A DNA stretch of 64,000 bases from JACCVL01 sp963695375 (lineage in GTDB: Bacteria > Actinomycetota > Actinomycetes > Propionibacteriales > Nocardioidaceae). A program made the position numbers and the translations under genes. Of this stretch, positions 47,355 to 56,676 are shown in pieces (position 1 is the stretch's first letter; the number at the start of each line of letters is the position of its first letter). The notes under the pieces are model-generated. The model had not been told where the DNA came from, searched no databases, and was given only the letters and a program-made list of their open reading frames with translations. The stretch is from assembly GCA_963695375.1 (NCBI GenBank), contig OY968767.1:1302001-1366000 (forward strand). Reading direction: 5' to 3'.

Positions 47355-48251
47355 GTGGGACAGAAAGTCAACCCGCACGGGTTCCGGCTCGGCATCTCCA
47401 CCGACCACAAGAGCCGCTGGTACGCCGGCGACCTCTACCAGGCCTATGTCGGTGAGGACGTCAAGATCCGGCGCCTGCTGTCCAAGGGCATGGACCGCGC
47501 CGGCATCTCCAAGGTCGAGATCGAGCGCACCCGCGACCGGGTCCGCGTCGACATCCACACCGCCCGACCGGGCATCGTCATCGGTCGCCGCGGCGCCGAG
47601 GCGGAGCGGATCCGGGGTGAGCTGGAGAAGCTGACCAACAAGCAGGTGCAGCTGAACATCCTCGAGGTCAAGAACCCCGAGCTGGACGCGCAGCTGGTGG
47701 CGCAAGGCGTCGCCGAGCAGCTCTCCGGCCGGGTGCAGTTCCGGCGTGCGATGCGCAAGGCCCTGCAGACCACGATGCGCAGCGGCGCGCTCGGCGTGAA
47801 GGTGCAGTGCGCCGGCCGTCTGGGTGGCACCGAGATGTCGCGCTCTGAGTTCTACCGCGAGGGTCGGGTCCCGCTGCACACGCTGCGCGCCGACGTGGAC
47901 TACGGCTTCTACGAGGCCAAGACCACCTTCGGGCGCATCGGCGTGAAGGTCTGGATCTACAAGGGTGAGGTGGCCGGCTCGCGCGCGGAGCGCGAGGCGC
48001 AGGCCGCGGCCCGTGCGGCGGCAGCCGGCCGGCAGCGACCGGCCACGCGTGGTCGCCGGCCCGAGCGCAGCGGTGCCCCGGCCGCGACCGGGACCGCTGC
48101 GGCGGCCGACCGGCGCCCGGCGCGCACCGACGCGTCCGGGAGCAGCGCCGGCACCGAGGGGTCGCCTGCGGCGGAGGCCTCGACCGCCGCCGCGCCCGCC
48201 ACCGCGACCACTCCGACCACTCCGACCACTCCGACCGGACAGGAGGGCTGA
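47355..48251 (+). CDS. rpsC: 30S ribosomal protein S3 with repeat-containing tail
   Basis: 298 residues, against about 230 in E. coli. GTG 47355 follows the rplV stop with no gap. KH domain and IGRRGAEAERIR are normal to about residue 215. The last 75 residues are Ala/Arg/Pro/Thr-rich and end in TTPTTPTTPTGQEG, encoded by 9-base tandem repeats (about 48211-48237). Confidence 0.96.
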   Translation: MGQKVNPHGFRLGISTDHKSRWYAGDLYQAYVGEDVKIRRLLSKGMDRAGISKVEIERTRDRVRVDIHTARPGIVIGRRGAEAERIRGELEKLTNKQVQLNILEVKNPELDAQLVAQGVAEQLSGRVQFRRAMRKALQTTMRSGALGVKVQCAGRLGGTEMSRSEFYREGRVPLHTLRADVDYGFYEAKTTFGRIGVKVWIYKGEVAGSRAEREAQAAARAAAAGRQRPATRGRRPERSGAPAATGTAAAADRRPARTDASGSSAGTEGSPAAEASTAAAPATATTPTTPTTPTGQEG

Positions 48252-48254
48252 CGC

Positions 48255-48674
48255 ATGCTGATCCCGCGAAGGGTCAAGCACCGCAAGCAGCACCACCCCA
48301 CCCGTCGTGGCGTGGCCAAGGGGGGGACCACGCTGGCGTTCGGCGACTACGGCATCCAGGCGGTGGAGGGTCACTACGTGACCAACCGCCAGATCGAGTC
48401 GGCGCGAATCGCGATGACGCGGCACATCAAGCGTGGCGGCAAGGTGTGGATCAACATCTACCCCGACCGCCCGCTGACCAAGAAGCCGGCGGAGACTCGG
48501 ATGGGCTCCGGCAAGGGCTCGCCGGAGTGGTGGATCGCCAACGTCAAGCCCGGACGGGTGATGTTCGAGCTCTCCGGTGTCCCGGAGCCGATCGCCCGCG
48601 AGGCGATGCGCCGGGCCATCCACAAGCTCCCGATGAAGTGCCGCTTCGTCAGCCGGGAATCAGGTGATCAGTGA
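48255..48674 (+). CDS. rplP: 50S ribosomal protein L16
   Basis: 139 residues, MLIPRRVKHRKQHHP, full length. It lies at the A-site of the 50S. Stop overlaps rpmC (TGATG). Confidence 0.97.
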   Translation: MLIPRRVKHRKQHHPTRRGVAKGGTTLAFGDYGIQAVEGHYVTNRQIESARIAMTRHIKRGGKVWINIYPDRPLTKKPAETRMGSGKGSPEWWIANVKPGRVMFELSGVPEPIAREAMRRAIHKLPMKCRFVSRESGDQ

Positions 48675-48901
48675 TGGCCACGACGACCGCAGCCGAGCTG
48701 CGCACGCTCGACCCCGACGACCTCGCCGAGAAGCTCCGCGAGGCCAAGGAGGAGCTGTTCAACCTCCGGTTCCAGGCGGCCACCGGCCAGCTGGAGAGCC
48801 ACGGACGGCTGCGCAGCGTGCGCCGCGACATCGCCCGGATCTACACGATCCTGCGCGAGCGCGAGCTGGGCATCATCCAGACCGAGGCGGACAGCGCATG
48901 A
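48674..48901 (+). CDS. rpmC: 50S ribosomal protein L29
   Basis: 75 residues from ATG 48674 (MATTTAAELR); a GTG one codon upstream is a less likely start. Helical hairpin with KEELFNLRFQAATGQLE. Overlaps rpsQ by 4 bases. Confidence 0.95.
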   Translation: MATTTAAELRTLDPDDLAEKLREAKEELFNLRFQAATGQLESHGRLRSVRRDIARIYTILRERELGIIQTEADSA

Positions 48902-49191
48902 GTGAGGCGAAGGACATGAACGTGACCGCAGCGAGCGACGGGCGTGGTCCGCGCAAGACCCGTGAGGGTCTCGTGGTGAGCGACAAGATGGACAAGACCG
49001 TCGTCGTCAGCGTCGAGGACCGGGTCAAGCACCCGCTGTACGGCAAGGTGCTCCGCCGTGACTCCAAGCTCAAGGTGCACGACGAGAACAACGCGTGCGG
49101 CACCGGCGACCGGGTCCTGATCATGGAGACCCGGCCGCTGTCCGCGACCAAGCGGTGGCGGTTGGTCGAGATCTTGGAGAAGGCGAAGTGA
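48898..49191 (+). CDS. rpsQ: 30S ribosomal protein S17
   Basis: 97 residues, with a short Ala/Ser N-terminal extension before GLVVSDKMDKTVVVSVEDR. An OB-fold protein of early 30S assembly. Overlaps rplN by 4 bases, so the S10 and spc operons are physically joined. Confidence 0.95.
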   Translation: MSEAKDMNVTAASDGRGPRKTREGLVVSDKMDKTVVVSVEDRVKHPLYGKVLRRDSKLKVHDENNACGTGDRVLIMETRPLSATKRWRLVEILEKAK

Positions 49192-49556
49192 TCCAGCAGG
49201 AGTCGCGGCTCAAGGTCGCCGACAACACCGGTGCCAAGGAGATCTTGTGCATCCGGGTGCTCGGTGGGTCCGGGCGACGCTACGCGGGGATCGGCGACGT
49301 GATCGTCGCGACCGTCAAGGACGCCATCCCCGGCGGCGGGGTCAAGAAGGGCGAGGTCGTCAAGGCGGTCGTCGTCCGCACCGTGAAGCAGCGCCGCCGG
49401 CCCGACGGCTCGTACATCCGCTTCGACGAGAACGCGGCGGTCATCCTCCGCACGGACGGCGAGCCCCGCGGCACGCGCATCTTCGGCCCGGTGGGTCGCG
49501 AGCTGCGCGACAAGCGGTTCATGAGGATCATCTCGCTGGCACCGGAGGTGTTGTGA
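49188..49556 (+). CDS. rplN: 50S ribosomal protein L14
   Basis: 122 residues from GTG 49188 (MIQQESRLKVADNTGAKEI), exactly the usual length. It forms an intersubunit bridge and binds L19. Confidence 0.97.
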   Translation: MIQQESRLKVADNTGAKEILCIRVLGGSGRRYAGIGDVIVATVKDAIPGGGVKKGEVVKAVVVRTVKQRRRPDGSYIRFDENAAVILRTDGEPRGTRIFGPVGRELRDKRFMRIISLAPEVL

Positions 49557-49930
49557 TGACGCACGACCTGAGCATCAAGAAGGGTGACCTGGTCCGGGTC
49601 GTCGCCGGCCGGGACAAGGGCGCGGAAGGCCGCGTGATCGGGGTCCGTACCGAGGAGCGCCGGGTCATCGTCGAGGGCGTGAACCGCGTCAAGCGACACA
49701 CCAAGGTCGTCCAGCAGGGCGGTCGAGGCGGCACCAGCGGCGGGATCGTGACCCAGGAGGCGCCGATCCACGTGTCGAACGTGATGCTCCTGGTCGAGGT
49801 GGACGGCTCCAAGGTCCCGACCCGCGTCGGCTACCGGCGCGACGAGGTCACCAAGACCCGGCCGGACGGCACCACCTACACCGCACACCGCAGCGTCCGG
49901 GTCGCCAAGCGAACCGGCAAGGAGATCTGA
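49556..49930 (+). CDS. rplX: 50S ribosomal protein L24
   Basis: 124 residues from ATG 49556, a KOW-type protein (KKGDLVRVVAGRDKGAEGRV) that starts 50S assembly. An in-frame GTG one codon upstream is possible. Stop shares one base with rplE. Confidence 0.95.
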   Translation: MTHDLSIKKGDLVRVVAGRDKGAEGRVIGVRTEERRVIVEGVNRVKRHTKVVQQGGRGGTSGGIVTQEAPIHVSNVMLLVEVDGSKVPTRVGYRRDEVTKTRPDGTTYTAHRSVRVAKRTGKEI

Positions 49931-50514
49931 TGAGCACCACCTCGACCGAGTCCCGCAGCCAGCCGGCGGCGTCGCCGCGGCTCAAGCAGCGGTACCGCGA
50001 CGAGATCGCCCCCGCCCTCCGGCAGGAGTTCGCGCTGGGCAACGTCATGCAGGTGCCCACGCTGACCAAGATCGTCGTCAACATGGGCGTGGGCGAGGCT
50101 GCCCGCGACTCCAAGCTGATCGAGGGCGCGATCCGCGACCTCACCACGATCACCGGCCAGAAGCCCTCGGTCACCCGGGCGCGCAAGTCCATCGCGCAGT
50201 TCAAGCTGCGGGAGGGGATGCCGATCGGCGCGCACGTCACGCTGCGCGGGGACCGGATGTGGGAGTTCCTGGACCGGTTGCTGTCGCTGGCGCTCCCGCG
50301 CATCCGGGACTTCCGCGGGCTGTCACCCCGCCAGTTCGACGGGCGCGGCAACTACACCTTCGGGCTCACCGAGCAGGTCATGTTCCACGAGATCGACCAG
50401 GACAAGGTCGACCGCCCGCGTGGAATGGACGTCACCGTGGTCACGACCGCGACCGACGACCAGATCGGCCTGGCCCTGCTCAAGCACCTCGGCTTCCCGT
50501 TCAAGGAGTCCTGA
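49930..50514 (+). CDS. rplE: 50S ribosomal protein L5
   Basis: 194 residues: KIVVNMGVGEAARDSKLIEGA and FRGLSPRQFDGRGNYTFGL are diagnostic. The first 18 residues are a Ser/Thr extension. It binds 5S rRNA. Confidence 0.97.
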   Translation: MSTTSTESRSQPAASPRLKQRYRDEIAPALRQEFALGNVMQVPTLTKIVVNMGVGEAARDSKLIEGAIRDLTTITGQKPSVTRARKSIAQFKLREGMPIGAHVTLRGDRMWEFLDRLLSLALPRIRDFRGLSPRQFDGRGNYTFGLTEQVMFHEIDQDKVDRPRGMDVTVVTTATDDQIGLALLKHLGFPFKES

Positions 50515-50517
50515 CCC

Positions 50518-50703
50518 ATGGCCAAGACCGCACTGATCGTCAAATCCGCGCGGACCCCGAAGTTCAAGGTCCGCGCGTACACCCGTTGCCAGCGGTGCGG
50601 GCGGCCCAAGGCCGTCTACCGCAAGTTCGGCCTCTGCCGGGTGTGCCTTCGCGAGATGGCACACCGCGGCGAGCTTCCCGGCGTCACCAAGAGCAGCTGG
50701 TGA
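50518..50703 (+). CDS. rpsN: 30S ribosomal protein S14, zinc-binding form
   Basis: 61 residues, type Z, with C24-x2-C27 and C40-x2-C43. A longer zinc-free paralogue is not in the window. Confidence 0.96.
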   Translation: MAKTALIVKSARTPKFKVRAYTRCQRCGRPKAVYRKFGLCRVCLREMAHRGELPGVTKSSW

Positions 50704-50787
50704 CCATCTCCTGATCGCCGAAGGTCCCGAAGCGTCGCCCCCTCCGGGCGGCCGGCGGAAACCACGGCGGGAAAGTAGTACCCGACC

Positions 50788-51195
50788 ATGACGATGACCG
50801 ATCCGATCGCAGACATGCTGACCCGTCTGCGCAACGGCAACCAGGCGTACCACGACTCGGTGACCATGCCGCACAGCAAGCTGAAGGCAGGCGTCGCCGA
50901 GATCCTCAAGCAGGAGGGCTACATCGCCTCCTGGCGGGTCGTCGAGCCGGCCGAGGGCGAGGTCGGCAAGACACTGACCGTCACGCTCAAGTACGGCGAG
51001 CACCGGGAGCGCTCCCTGGCCGGGGTGCGTCGCATCTCCAAGCCGGGTCTGCGCGTCTATGCCAAGCACACCCAGCTGCCGCGCGTGCTCGGCGGCCTCG
51101 GCGTCGCGATCATCTCGACCAGCCAGGGCCTGCTGACCGACCGTCAGGCCAACCATCGAGGCGTCGGCGGGGAAGTCCTCGCCTACGTCTGGTGA
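50788..51195 (+). CDS. rpsH: 30S ribosomal protein S8
   Basis: 135 residues: MTMTDPIADMLTRLRNGNQA to TDRQANHRGVGGEVLAYVW. In E. coli S8 represses the spc operon. The 84-base gap before it is the largest in the spc genes and contains only short GC repeats. Confidence 0.97.
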   Translation: MTMTDPIADMLTRLRNGNQAYHDSVTMPHSKLKAGVAEILKQEGYIASWRVVEPAEGEVGKTLTVTLKYGEHRERSLAGVRRISKPGLRVYAKHTQLPRVLGGLGVAIISTSQGLLTDRQANHRGVGGEVLAYVW

Positions 51196-51210
51196 CGGGA
51201 GGAGTACGAG

Positions 51211-51753
51211 ATGTCACGCATCGGCAAGTTGCCCGTGACCGTCCCGTCCGGCGTGGACGTGACCGTCGAGGGCCAGCACGTCACGGTCAAGGGCCCCAAG
51301 GGGCAGCTCGCCCACACCGTCGCCGAGCCGATCTCGGTGCAGCGCGGTGAGGACGGCGCGCTGGAGGTGCGGCGGCCCGACGACGAGCGGCGCAGCAAGG
51401 CCCTGCACGGACTGTCGCGCACCCTGATCGCCAACATGGTGACCGGGGTGACGACCGGCTACGAGAAGCGGCTGGAGATCGTCGGCGTCGGCTACCGGGT
51501 GCTGTCCAAGGGCCCGCAGCAGATCGAGCTCAACGTGGGCTACAGCCACCCGGTGGTCTACGACGCCCCCGAGGGCGTGACCTTCACCGTCGAGTCGCCG
51601 ACGCGGCTGACGGTGTCGGGCATCGACAAGCAGACGGTCGGCGAGGTGGCGGCCAACATCCGCAAGGTCCGCCGGCCGGAGCCCTACAAGGGCAAGGGCA
51701 TCCGTTACGCCGGCGAGCAGATCCGGCGCAAGGTCGGGAAGGCTGGTAAGTGA
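51211..51753 (+). CDS. rplF: 50S ribosomal protein L6
   Basis: 180 residues, full length: MSRIGKLPVTVPSGVDV and the C-terminal RRPEPYKGKGIRYAGE. Near the factor-binding site. Stop shares one base with the rplR start. Confidence 0.97.
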   Translation: MSRIGKLPVTVPSGVDVTVEGQHVTVKGPKGQLAHTVAEPISVQRGEDGALEVRRPDDERRSKALHGLSRTLIANMVTGVTTGYEKRLEIVGVGYRVLSKGPQQIELNVGYSHPVVYDAPEGVTFTVESPTRLTVSGIDKQTVGEVAANIRKVRRPEPYKGKGIRYAGEQIRRKVGKAGK

Positions 51754-52136
51754 TGGCGATCGCACTCAGGCAGGGCAAGCGACTGTCCTCGCGGACCGCT
51801 CACCGGCTCCGGCGGCAGGTCCGCGGCCGGAAGAAGGTCGCCGGCACGTCCGAGCGGCCGCGGCTCGTGGTCACCCGGTCCAGCCGGCACATCGTGGCCC
51901 AGGTCGTCGACGACCTGCAGGGGCGCACGCTGGCATCCGCCAGCTCGATGGAGGCCGAGCTGCGCTCGGTGGCCGACGACAAGTCGGCCAAGGCGCGCCG
52001 GGTGGGCGAGCTGGTGGCCGACCGGGCGAAGGCGGCGGGCGTGCAGTCCGTCGTGTTCGACCGCTCCGGGAACCGGTACCACGGGCGGGTCGCCTCGCTG
52101 GCCGACGGTGCCCGCGAGGGTGGCCTGACCTTCTGA
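51753..52136 (+). CDS. rplR: 50S ribosomal protein L18
   Basis: 127 residues from ATG 51753, after AAGGCTGG. Core RPRLVVTRSSRHIVAQVVDD and FDRSGNRYHGRV; binds 5S rRNA with L5. Confidence 0.96.
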   Translation: MAIALRQGKRLSSRTAHRLRRQVRGRKKVAGTSERPRLVVTRSSRHIVAQVVDDLQGRTLASASSMEAELRSVADDKSAKARRVGELVADRAKAAGVQSVVFDRSGNRYHGRVASLADGAREGGLTF

Positions 52137-52164
52137 TGACGCTGAACAGGAAAGAGGACATCTG

Positions 52165-52755
52165 ATGAGCGGAACCCAGCGCCGCAGTGGCGGTGCCGGC
52201 GATCGCCGGGCACGTGACGGGGGTCGCGGCGCGGCGGACAAGACCGCCTACATCGAGCGCGTGGTCGGCATCAACCGGGTCGCGAAGGTCGTCAAGGGTG
52301 GCCGGCGGTTCAGCTTCACCGCCCTGGTCGTCGTCGGCGACGGGGACGGCACCGTGGGAGTCGGCTACGGCAAGGCCAAGGAGGTGCCGGCGGCGATCGC
52401 CAAGGGCGTCGAGGAGGCGAAGAAGAGCTTCTTCCGGGTTCCCCGCGTGCAGGGCACGATCCCGCACCCGATCCAGGGCGAGAAGGCCGCCGGGGTGGTG
52501 CTGCTGCGCCCGGCCGCACCGGGTACCGGCGTCATCGCCGGCGGACCGGTTCGCGCCGTGCTGGAGTGTGCCGGCATCCACGACGTGCTGAGCAAGTCGC
52601 TCGGCTCGAGCAACGCGATCAACATCGTGCACGCCACGGTGGCCGCGCTCCGAGCCCTGGAGACGCCCGAGTCGGTCGCCAGCCGCCGCGGGCTGACGGT
52701 CGAGCAGGTCGCTCCGGCGGCGCTGCTCAAGGCCCGTGCAGAGGTGAGCGGATGA
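52165..52755 (+). CDS. rpsE: 30S ribosomal protein S5
   Basis: 196 residues with an Arg/Gly-rich N-terminal extension of about 25. The core has RVVGINRVAKVVKGGRRFSF and VGVGYGKAKEVPAAI. Involved in decoding fidelity and spectinomycin response. Confidence 0.97.
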   Translation: MSGTQRRSGGAGDRRARDGGRGAADKTAYIERVVGINRVAKVVKGGRRFSFTALVVVGDGDGTVGVGYGKAKEVPAAIAKGVEEAKKSFFRVPRVQGTIPHPIQGEKAAGVVLLRPAAPGTGVIAGGPVRAVLECAGIHDVLSKSLGSSNAINIVHATVAALRALETPESVASRRGLTVEQVAPAALLKARAEVSG

Positions 52756-52937
52756 TGGCCAGGCTCAAGGTCAGGCAGGTGCGTTCGGGTATCGGACGCA
52801 AACAGAACCAGCGGGAGACCCTGCGCTCGCTCGGACTGAAGCGGATCGGCGACGAGGTCGTCAAGGAGGACCGCCCGGAGATTCGCGGCATGCTTGCCAC
52901 GGTGCCGCACCTGGTCGCGGTCGAGGAGGTTGACTGA
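52755..52937 (+). CDS. rpmD: 50S ribosomal protein L30
   Basis: 60 residues (MARLKVRQVRSGIGRKQNQR), the normal length. Two ATG codons lie in tandem at 52752 and 52755; the second matches the family length. Confidence 0.94.
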   Translation: MARLKVRQVRSGIGRKQNQRETLRSLGLKRIGDEVVKEDRPEIRGMLATVPHLVAVEEVD

Positions 52938-52938
52938 G

Positions 52939-53379
52939 ATGACGTTGAAGCTGCATCACCTGCGCCCCGCGCCGGGCGCAAAGACGGCGAAGACCCGGGT
53001 CGGCCGGGGCGAGGGCAGCAAGGGCAAGACCGCCGGGCGCGGCACCAAGGGCACCAAGGCCCGCGGTCAGGTCCCGGCGTCCTTCGAGGGCGGCCAGATG
53101 CCCCTGCACATGCGGCTGCCCAAGCTGAAGGGCTTCACGAACCCCTTCCGCGTGGAGTACCAGGTGGTGAACCTCGACCGGATCACCGCGCTGTACCCCG
53201 AGGGTGGCGAGGTGACCGCGCACGACCTGGCCGAGCGCGGCGCGGTCCGGAGCGGCCGGCCGGTGAAGATCCTGGGGGAGGGTGACCTCACGGTCGCCGT
53301 CCAGGTCAGCGCGCACGCGTTCTCCGGCTCCGCACGGACCAAGATCGAGGCGGCCGGAGGCAGCGCGACACTGCTGTGA
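52939..53379 (+). CDS. rplO: 50S ribosomal protein L15
   Basis: 146 residues: MTLKLHHLRPAPGAKTAKTR, Gly-rich GRGEGSKGKTAGRGTKGTKA and FEGGQMPLHMRLPKLKGF. Late 50S assembly protein. Confidence 0.97.
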   Translation: MTLKLHHLRPAPGAKTAKTRVGRGEGSKGKTAGRGTKGTKARGQVPASFEGGQMPLHMRLPKLKGFTNPFRVEYQVVNLDRITALYPEGGEVTAHDLAERGAVRSGRPVKILGEGDLTVAVQVSAHAFSGSARTKIEAAGGSATLL

Positions 53380-53465
53380 GTTAGAGTCCCCGCGGCATCG
53401 TCGACGGCGTCGCTGCAGGACACGACCGGGCTCCCCCTGACAGCGGAGCCTGCTGGGAGGACCAG

Positions 53466-54761
53466 GTGCTAGGCGCCTTCGTCAACGCGTTCCGGACCCC
53501 GGACCTGCGGCGGAAGCTGCTGTTCGTCGCGTTCATCATCGCGGTGTTCCGGCTCGGATCCACGGTGCCCGCGCCCGGCGTGAACGTGGCGAACGTGCAG
53601 GCCAGCGTCGAGTCGGTCGAGGGCGAGAGCCTGTTCAGCCTGATCAACCTGTTCTCCGGCGGCGCGCTGCTCCAGCTCACCGTGTTCGCGCTCGGCATCA
53701 TGCCCTACATCACCGCGAGCATCATCCTGCAGCTGCTCACGGTGGTGATCCCGCGCCTGGAGACGCTGAAGAAGGAAGGCCAGTCCGGGCAGGCCAAGAT
53801 CACGCAGTACACCCGGTACCTCACGCTCGGCCTCGCCGTGCTGCAGGCGACCGGGATCGTCGCCCTCGCCCGCAGCGGCCAGCTCTTCGGCACCGACACG
53901 GGGCGCTCGCTGCTCTACAACGAGGACAGCATCTTCTCGTTCGTGCTGATCGTGATCACGATGACCTCGGGCACCGCCATCATCATGTGGCTGGGCGAGC
54001 TGATCACCGACCGTGGGATCGGCAACGGCATGTCGATCCTGATCTTCACCCAGGTGGTCGCGACCTTCCCCGGGACGTTGTGGCAGATCCGGGTGGCGCA
54101 GGGCTGGTTCACCTTCCTGATCGTGGTGCTCATCGGTCTCGCGGTCGTGGCCGCGGTGATCTTCGTGGAACAGGCGCAGCGGCGGATCCCGGTGCAGTAC
54201 GCCCGGCGCATGGTGGGACGCCGGATGTTCGGCGGCTCCTCGACCTACATCCCGCTCAAGGTCAACCAGGCCGGCATCATCCCGGTCATCTTCGCCTCGA
54301 GCCTGATGTACCTCCCCGCGCTGGCCTCGCAGTTCAATCCGAACGCGTCGTGGTCCGGTTGGGTCACCCGCTACCTCGTGATCGGTGACCACCCGTTCTA
54401 CATGGCGCTGTTCTTCGCCCTGACCATCTTCTTCACCTACTTCTACGTCTCGATCACGTTCAACCCGACCGAGGTCGCGGACAACATGAAGAAGTACGGC
54501 GGGTTCATCCCCGGCATCCGGGCCGGGCGGCCGACTGAGGAGTACCTCGCCTACGTGCTGTCCCGCATCACCGCGCCGGGGGCGCTCTACCTCGGCCTCG
54601 TCACCCTGATCCCGCTGATCGCGATCGCGTTGGTCGACGCGAACCAGAACTTCCCCTTCGGGGGAGCCACCATCCTCATCATCGTCGGCGTCGGTCTCGA
54701 CACCGTGAAGCAGATCGAGAGCCAGCTCCAGCAGCGGAACTACGAGGGGTTCCTGCGCTGA
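53466..54761 (+). CDS. secY: Preprotein translocase subunit SecY
   Basis: 431 residues with ten predicted transmembrane helices, starting MLGAFVNAFRTPDLRRKLLF at GTG 53466. Plug and cytoplasmic loops are normal (GALLQLTVFALGIMPYITAS; RAGRPTEEYL). It forms the protein-conducting channel with SecE and SecG. 86 bases after rplO; shares one base with adk. Confidence 0.97.
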   Translation: MLGAFVNAFRTPDLRRKLLFVAFIIAVFRLGSTVPAPGVNVANVQASVESVEGESLFSLINLFSGGALLQLTVFALGIMPYITASIILQLLTVVIPRLETLKKEGQSGQAKITQYTRYLTLGLAVLQATGIVALARSGQLFGTDTGRSLLYNEDSIFSFVLIVITMTSGTAIIMWLGELITDRGIGNGMSILIFTQVVATFPGTLWQIRVAQGWFTFLIVVLIGLAVVAAVIFVEQAQRRIPVQYARRMVGRRMFGGSSTYIPLKVNQAGIIPVIFASSLMYLPALASQFNPNASWSGWVTRYLVIGDHPFYMALFFALTIFFTYFYVSITFNPTEVADNMKKYGGFIPGIRAGRPTEEYLAYVLSRITAPGALYLGLVTLIPLIAIALVDANQNFPFGGATILIIVGVGLDTVKQIESQLQQRNYEGFLR

Positions 54762-55414
54762 TGCGTGTCGTGCTCGTCGGTCCCCCCGGTGCCGGGAAGG
54801 GGACTCAGGCGACGTACATCGCGCGGCACTACGGGATCCCGCAGATCTCCACCGGCGACATCTTCCGCGCCAACGTCACCCGGCAGACCGAGCTGGGCCG
54901 GGAGGCGAAGCGGTACATGGAGGCCGGCGACCTCGTGCCCGACGAGGTGACCATCGCGATGGTGCAGCAGCGGCTCGGCGAGGACGATGCACGAGAGGGC
55001 TTCCTGCTGGACGGCTTTCCCCGCACGGTGGGCCAGGCCGAGGCGCTCGCGAAGATCCTGGCCGAGCTGGACGCGGGGCTCGACGCGGTGCTGGAGCTGT
55101 CCGTCGACGACGACGAGGTCGTCCGGCGACTGTCCGGGCGGCGCACCTGCCGCGGTTGCGGCAAGGTCTGGCACGTCGAGTTCGACCAGCCGGCGGAGGA
55201 GGGGGTCTGCGACGACTGCGGCGGCGAGCTGTTCCGGCGCGACGACGACGCTCCGGAGACCGTACAGCGCCGGCTCGAGGTGTACGCCGACCAGACCGCT
55301 CCGCTGGCCGACCACTACCGCTCCCAGGGGCTGCTCCGGCAGATCGTGGCCACCGGCAAGGTCGACGACGTGACCCGCCGCGCCATCGACGCCCTCGACG
55401 CGTCGGTCACCTGA
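54761..55414 (+). CDS. adk: Adenylate kinase
   Basis: 217 residues. P-loop GPPGAGKGTQA at 8-18. The long LID has four cysteines (CRGCGKVW and CDDCGG), so it is the zinc-binding form rather than the short actinobacterial LID. Interconverts ATP+AMP and 2 ADP. Confidence 0.96.
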   Translation: MRVVLVGPPGAGKGTQATYIARHYGIPQISTGDIFRANVTRQTELGREAKRYMEAGDLVPDEVTIAMVQQRLGEDDAREGFLLDGFPRTVGQAEALAKILAELDAGLDAVLELSVDDDEVVRRLSGRRTCRGCGKVWHVEFDQPAEEGVCDDCGGELFRRDDDAPETVQRRLEVYADQTAPLADHYRSQGLLRQIVATGKVDDVTRRAIDALDASVT

Positions 55415-55417
55415 CCG

Positions 55418-56239
55418 GTGTTCGGCGGACGGGGGGTCGAGGTCAAGACCCCAGAGCAGGTGGCCACGATGCGGCGGGCGGGGCTGGTCGTCGCCGACAC
55501 GCTGGCGCTGGTTCGTGACAGCGTGCGGCCGGGCATCAGCACCCGCGAGCTGGACGCGCTCGCCGAGGAACACATCCGGGACCGCGGCGCGGTGCCGTCC
55601 TTCCTCGGCTACCACGGCTTCCCCGCCTCACTGTGCATCTCGGTCAACCACCAGGTCGTGCACGGCATCCCCGGCCCGTCGGTGCTGCGCGACGGGGACG
55701 TGGTGTCGGTCGATTGCGGCGCGATCGTCGACGGGTGGCACGGCGACTCGGCGCTCACCCTCACGGTCGGCCCGCCGGCGCCGGAGGTCGAGCGGCTGCT
55801 CCGGGTCACCGAGGACGCGCTGTGGGCCGGGATCGGCGCGATCTGCGCCGGTGGCCGGGTGACCGACGTGTCCGCGGCGGTGGAGGCGCACGTCCGCGCG
55901 CAGCAGGGGGCGCCGCTCGGGATCGTGGAGGACTACGTCGGGCACGGGATCGGGTCGGCGATGCACCAGCCGCCGAACGTCCCGAACTACGGTCGGCCGG
56001 GTCGCGGCCCCCGGCTGGTCGAGGGGATGGCCATCGCCGTCGAGCCGATGCTGACCGCCGGCAGCCCGGAGACCACCGTGTTGGCCGACGACTGGACCGT
56101 CGTCACCGTGGACGGGTCGCTGTCGGCGCACTTCGAGCACAGCGTCGCCGTCACCGCGAGCGGCCCGTGGGTCCTGACCGCGACCGACGGCGGTCGCGGC
56201 CGGCTGGCGGCGCTGGGTCGGCCGTACGGGGGCGACTGA
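55418..56239 (+). CDS. map: Methionine aminopeptidase, type I
   Basis: 273 residues. The dinuclear metal ligands are visible: D in VSVDCGAIV, D in WHGDSALT, H in YVGHGIGSAMH, E in AVEPML and E in FEHSVAVT. It removes N-terminal Met. GTG 55418 is three bases after adk; a few residues may be trimmed if a later start is used. Confidence 0.95.
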   Translation: MFGGRGVEVKTPEQVATMRRAGLVVADTLALVRDSVRPGISTRELDALAEEHIRDRGAVPSFLGYHGFPASLCISVNHQVVHGIPGPSVLRDGDVVSVDCGAIVDGWHGDSALTLTVGPPAPEVERLLRVTEDALWAGIGAICAGGRVTDVSAAVEAHVRAQQGAPLGIVEDYVGHGIGSAMHQPPNVPNYGRPGRGPRLVEGMAIAVEPMLTAGSPETTVLADDWTVVTVDGSLSAHFEHSVAVTASGPWVLTATDGGRGRLAALGRPYGGD

Positions 56240-56241
56240 GC

Positions 56242-56257
56242 GGGTGCCGGGGCACCC
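56242..56257 (+). terminator. Hairpin after map
   Basis: GGGTGC (56242-56247), CGGG, GCACCC (56252-56257), two bases after the map stop. A plausible end of the secY-adk-map transcript. Confidence 0.5.
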
Positions 56258-56298
56258 CCGAGAGGTCGGCTCGGCGGCGGGTCGCTGCCGCGGTCGAA

Positions 56299-56329
56299 TT
56301 GGCTTCGGGCCGCCCCTCTCCCGTACACT
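56299..56329 (+). promoter_or_regulatory. Probable promoter for infA and downstream genes
   Basis: TTGGCT (56299-56304), 19 bases, TACACT (56324-56329). The -10 is identical to that before tRNA-Trp. It lies in the 206-base gap between map and infA. Confidence 0.5.
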
Positions 56330-56445
56330 CGTCGGTCGGCACCCGGATGCCCGCCTGCACACTGTCGGCGGGTTCGCCGGAGGCTGCCCACCTGACACGA
56401 CCGGGCCGGCCGGAGCCGAACGTTCACGACCAGATTGCGGAGGAC

Positions 56446-56667
56446 ATGCCGAAGAAGGAAGGGGTCATCGAGATCGAGGGCTCGGTGGTCGAGGCGCTGC
56501 CGAACGCGATGTTCCGCGTCGAACTGACCAACGGGCACAAGGTCCTCGCCCACATCAGCGGCAAGATGCGCCAGCACTACATCCGGATCCTCCCCGAGGA
56601 CCGGGTCGTGGTGGAGCTCTCGCCCTACGACCTCACCCGCGGACGCATCGTCTACCGCTACAAGTGA
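56446..56667 (+). CDS. infA: Translation initiation factor IF-1
   Basis: 73 residues, canonical: MPKKEGVIEIEGSVVEALPN to YDLTRGRIVYRYK. OB fold, binds the 30S A-site. GCGGAGGA lies just upstream. Confidence 0.97.
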   Translation: MPKKEGVIEIEGSVVEALPNAMFRVELTNGHKVLAHISGKMRQHYIRILPEDRVVVELSPYDLTRGRIVYRYK

Positions 56668-56676
56668 AAGAGATCG

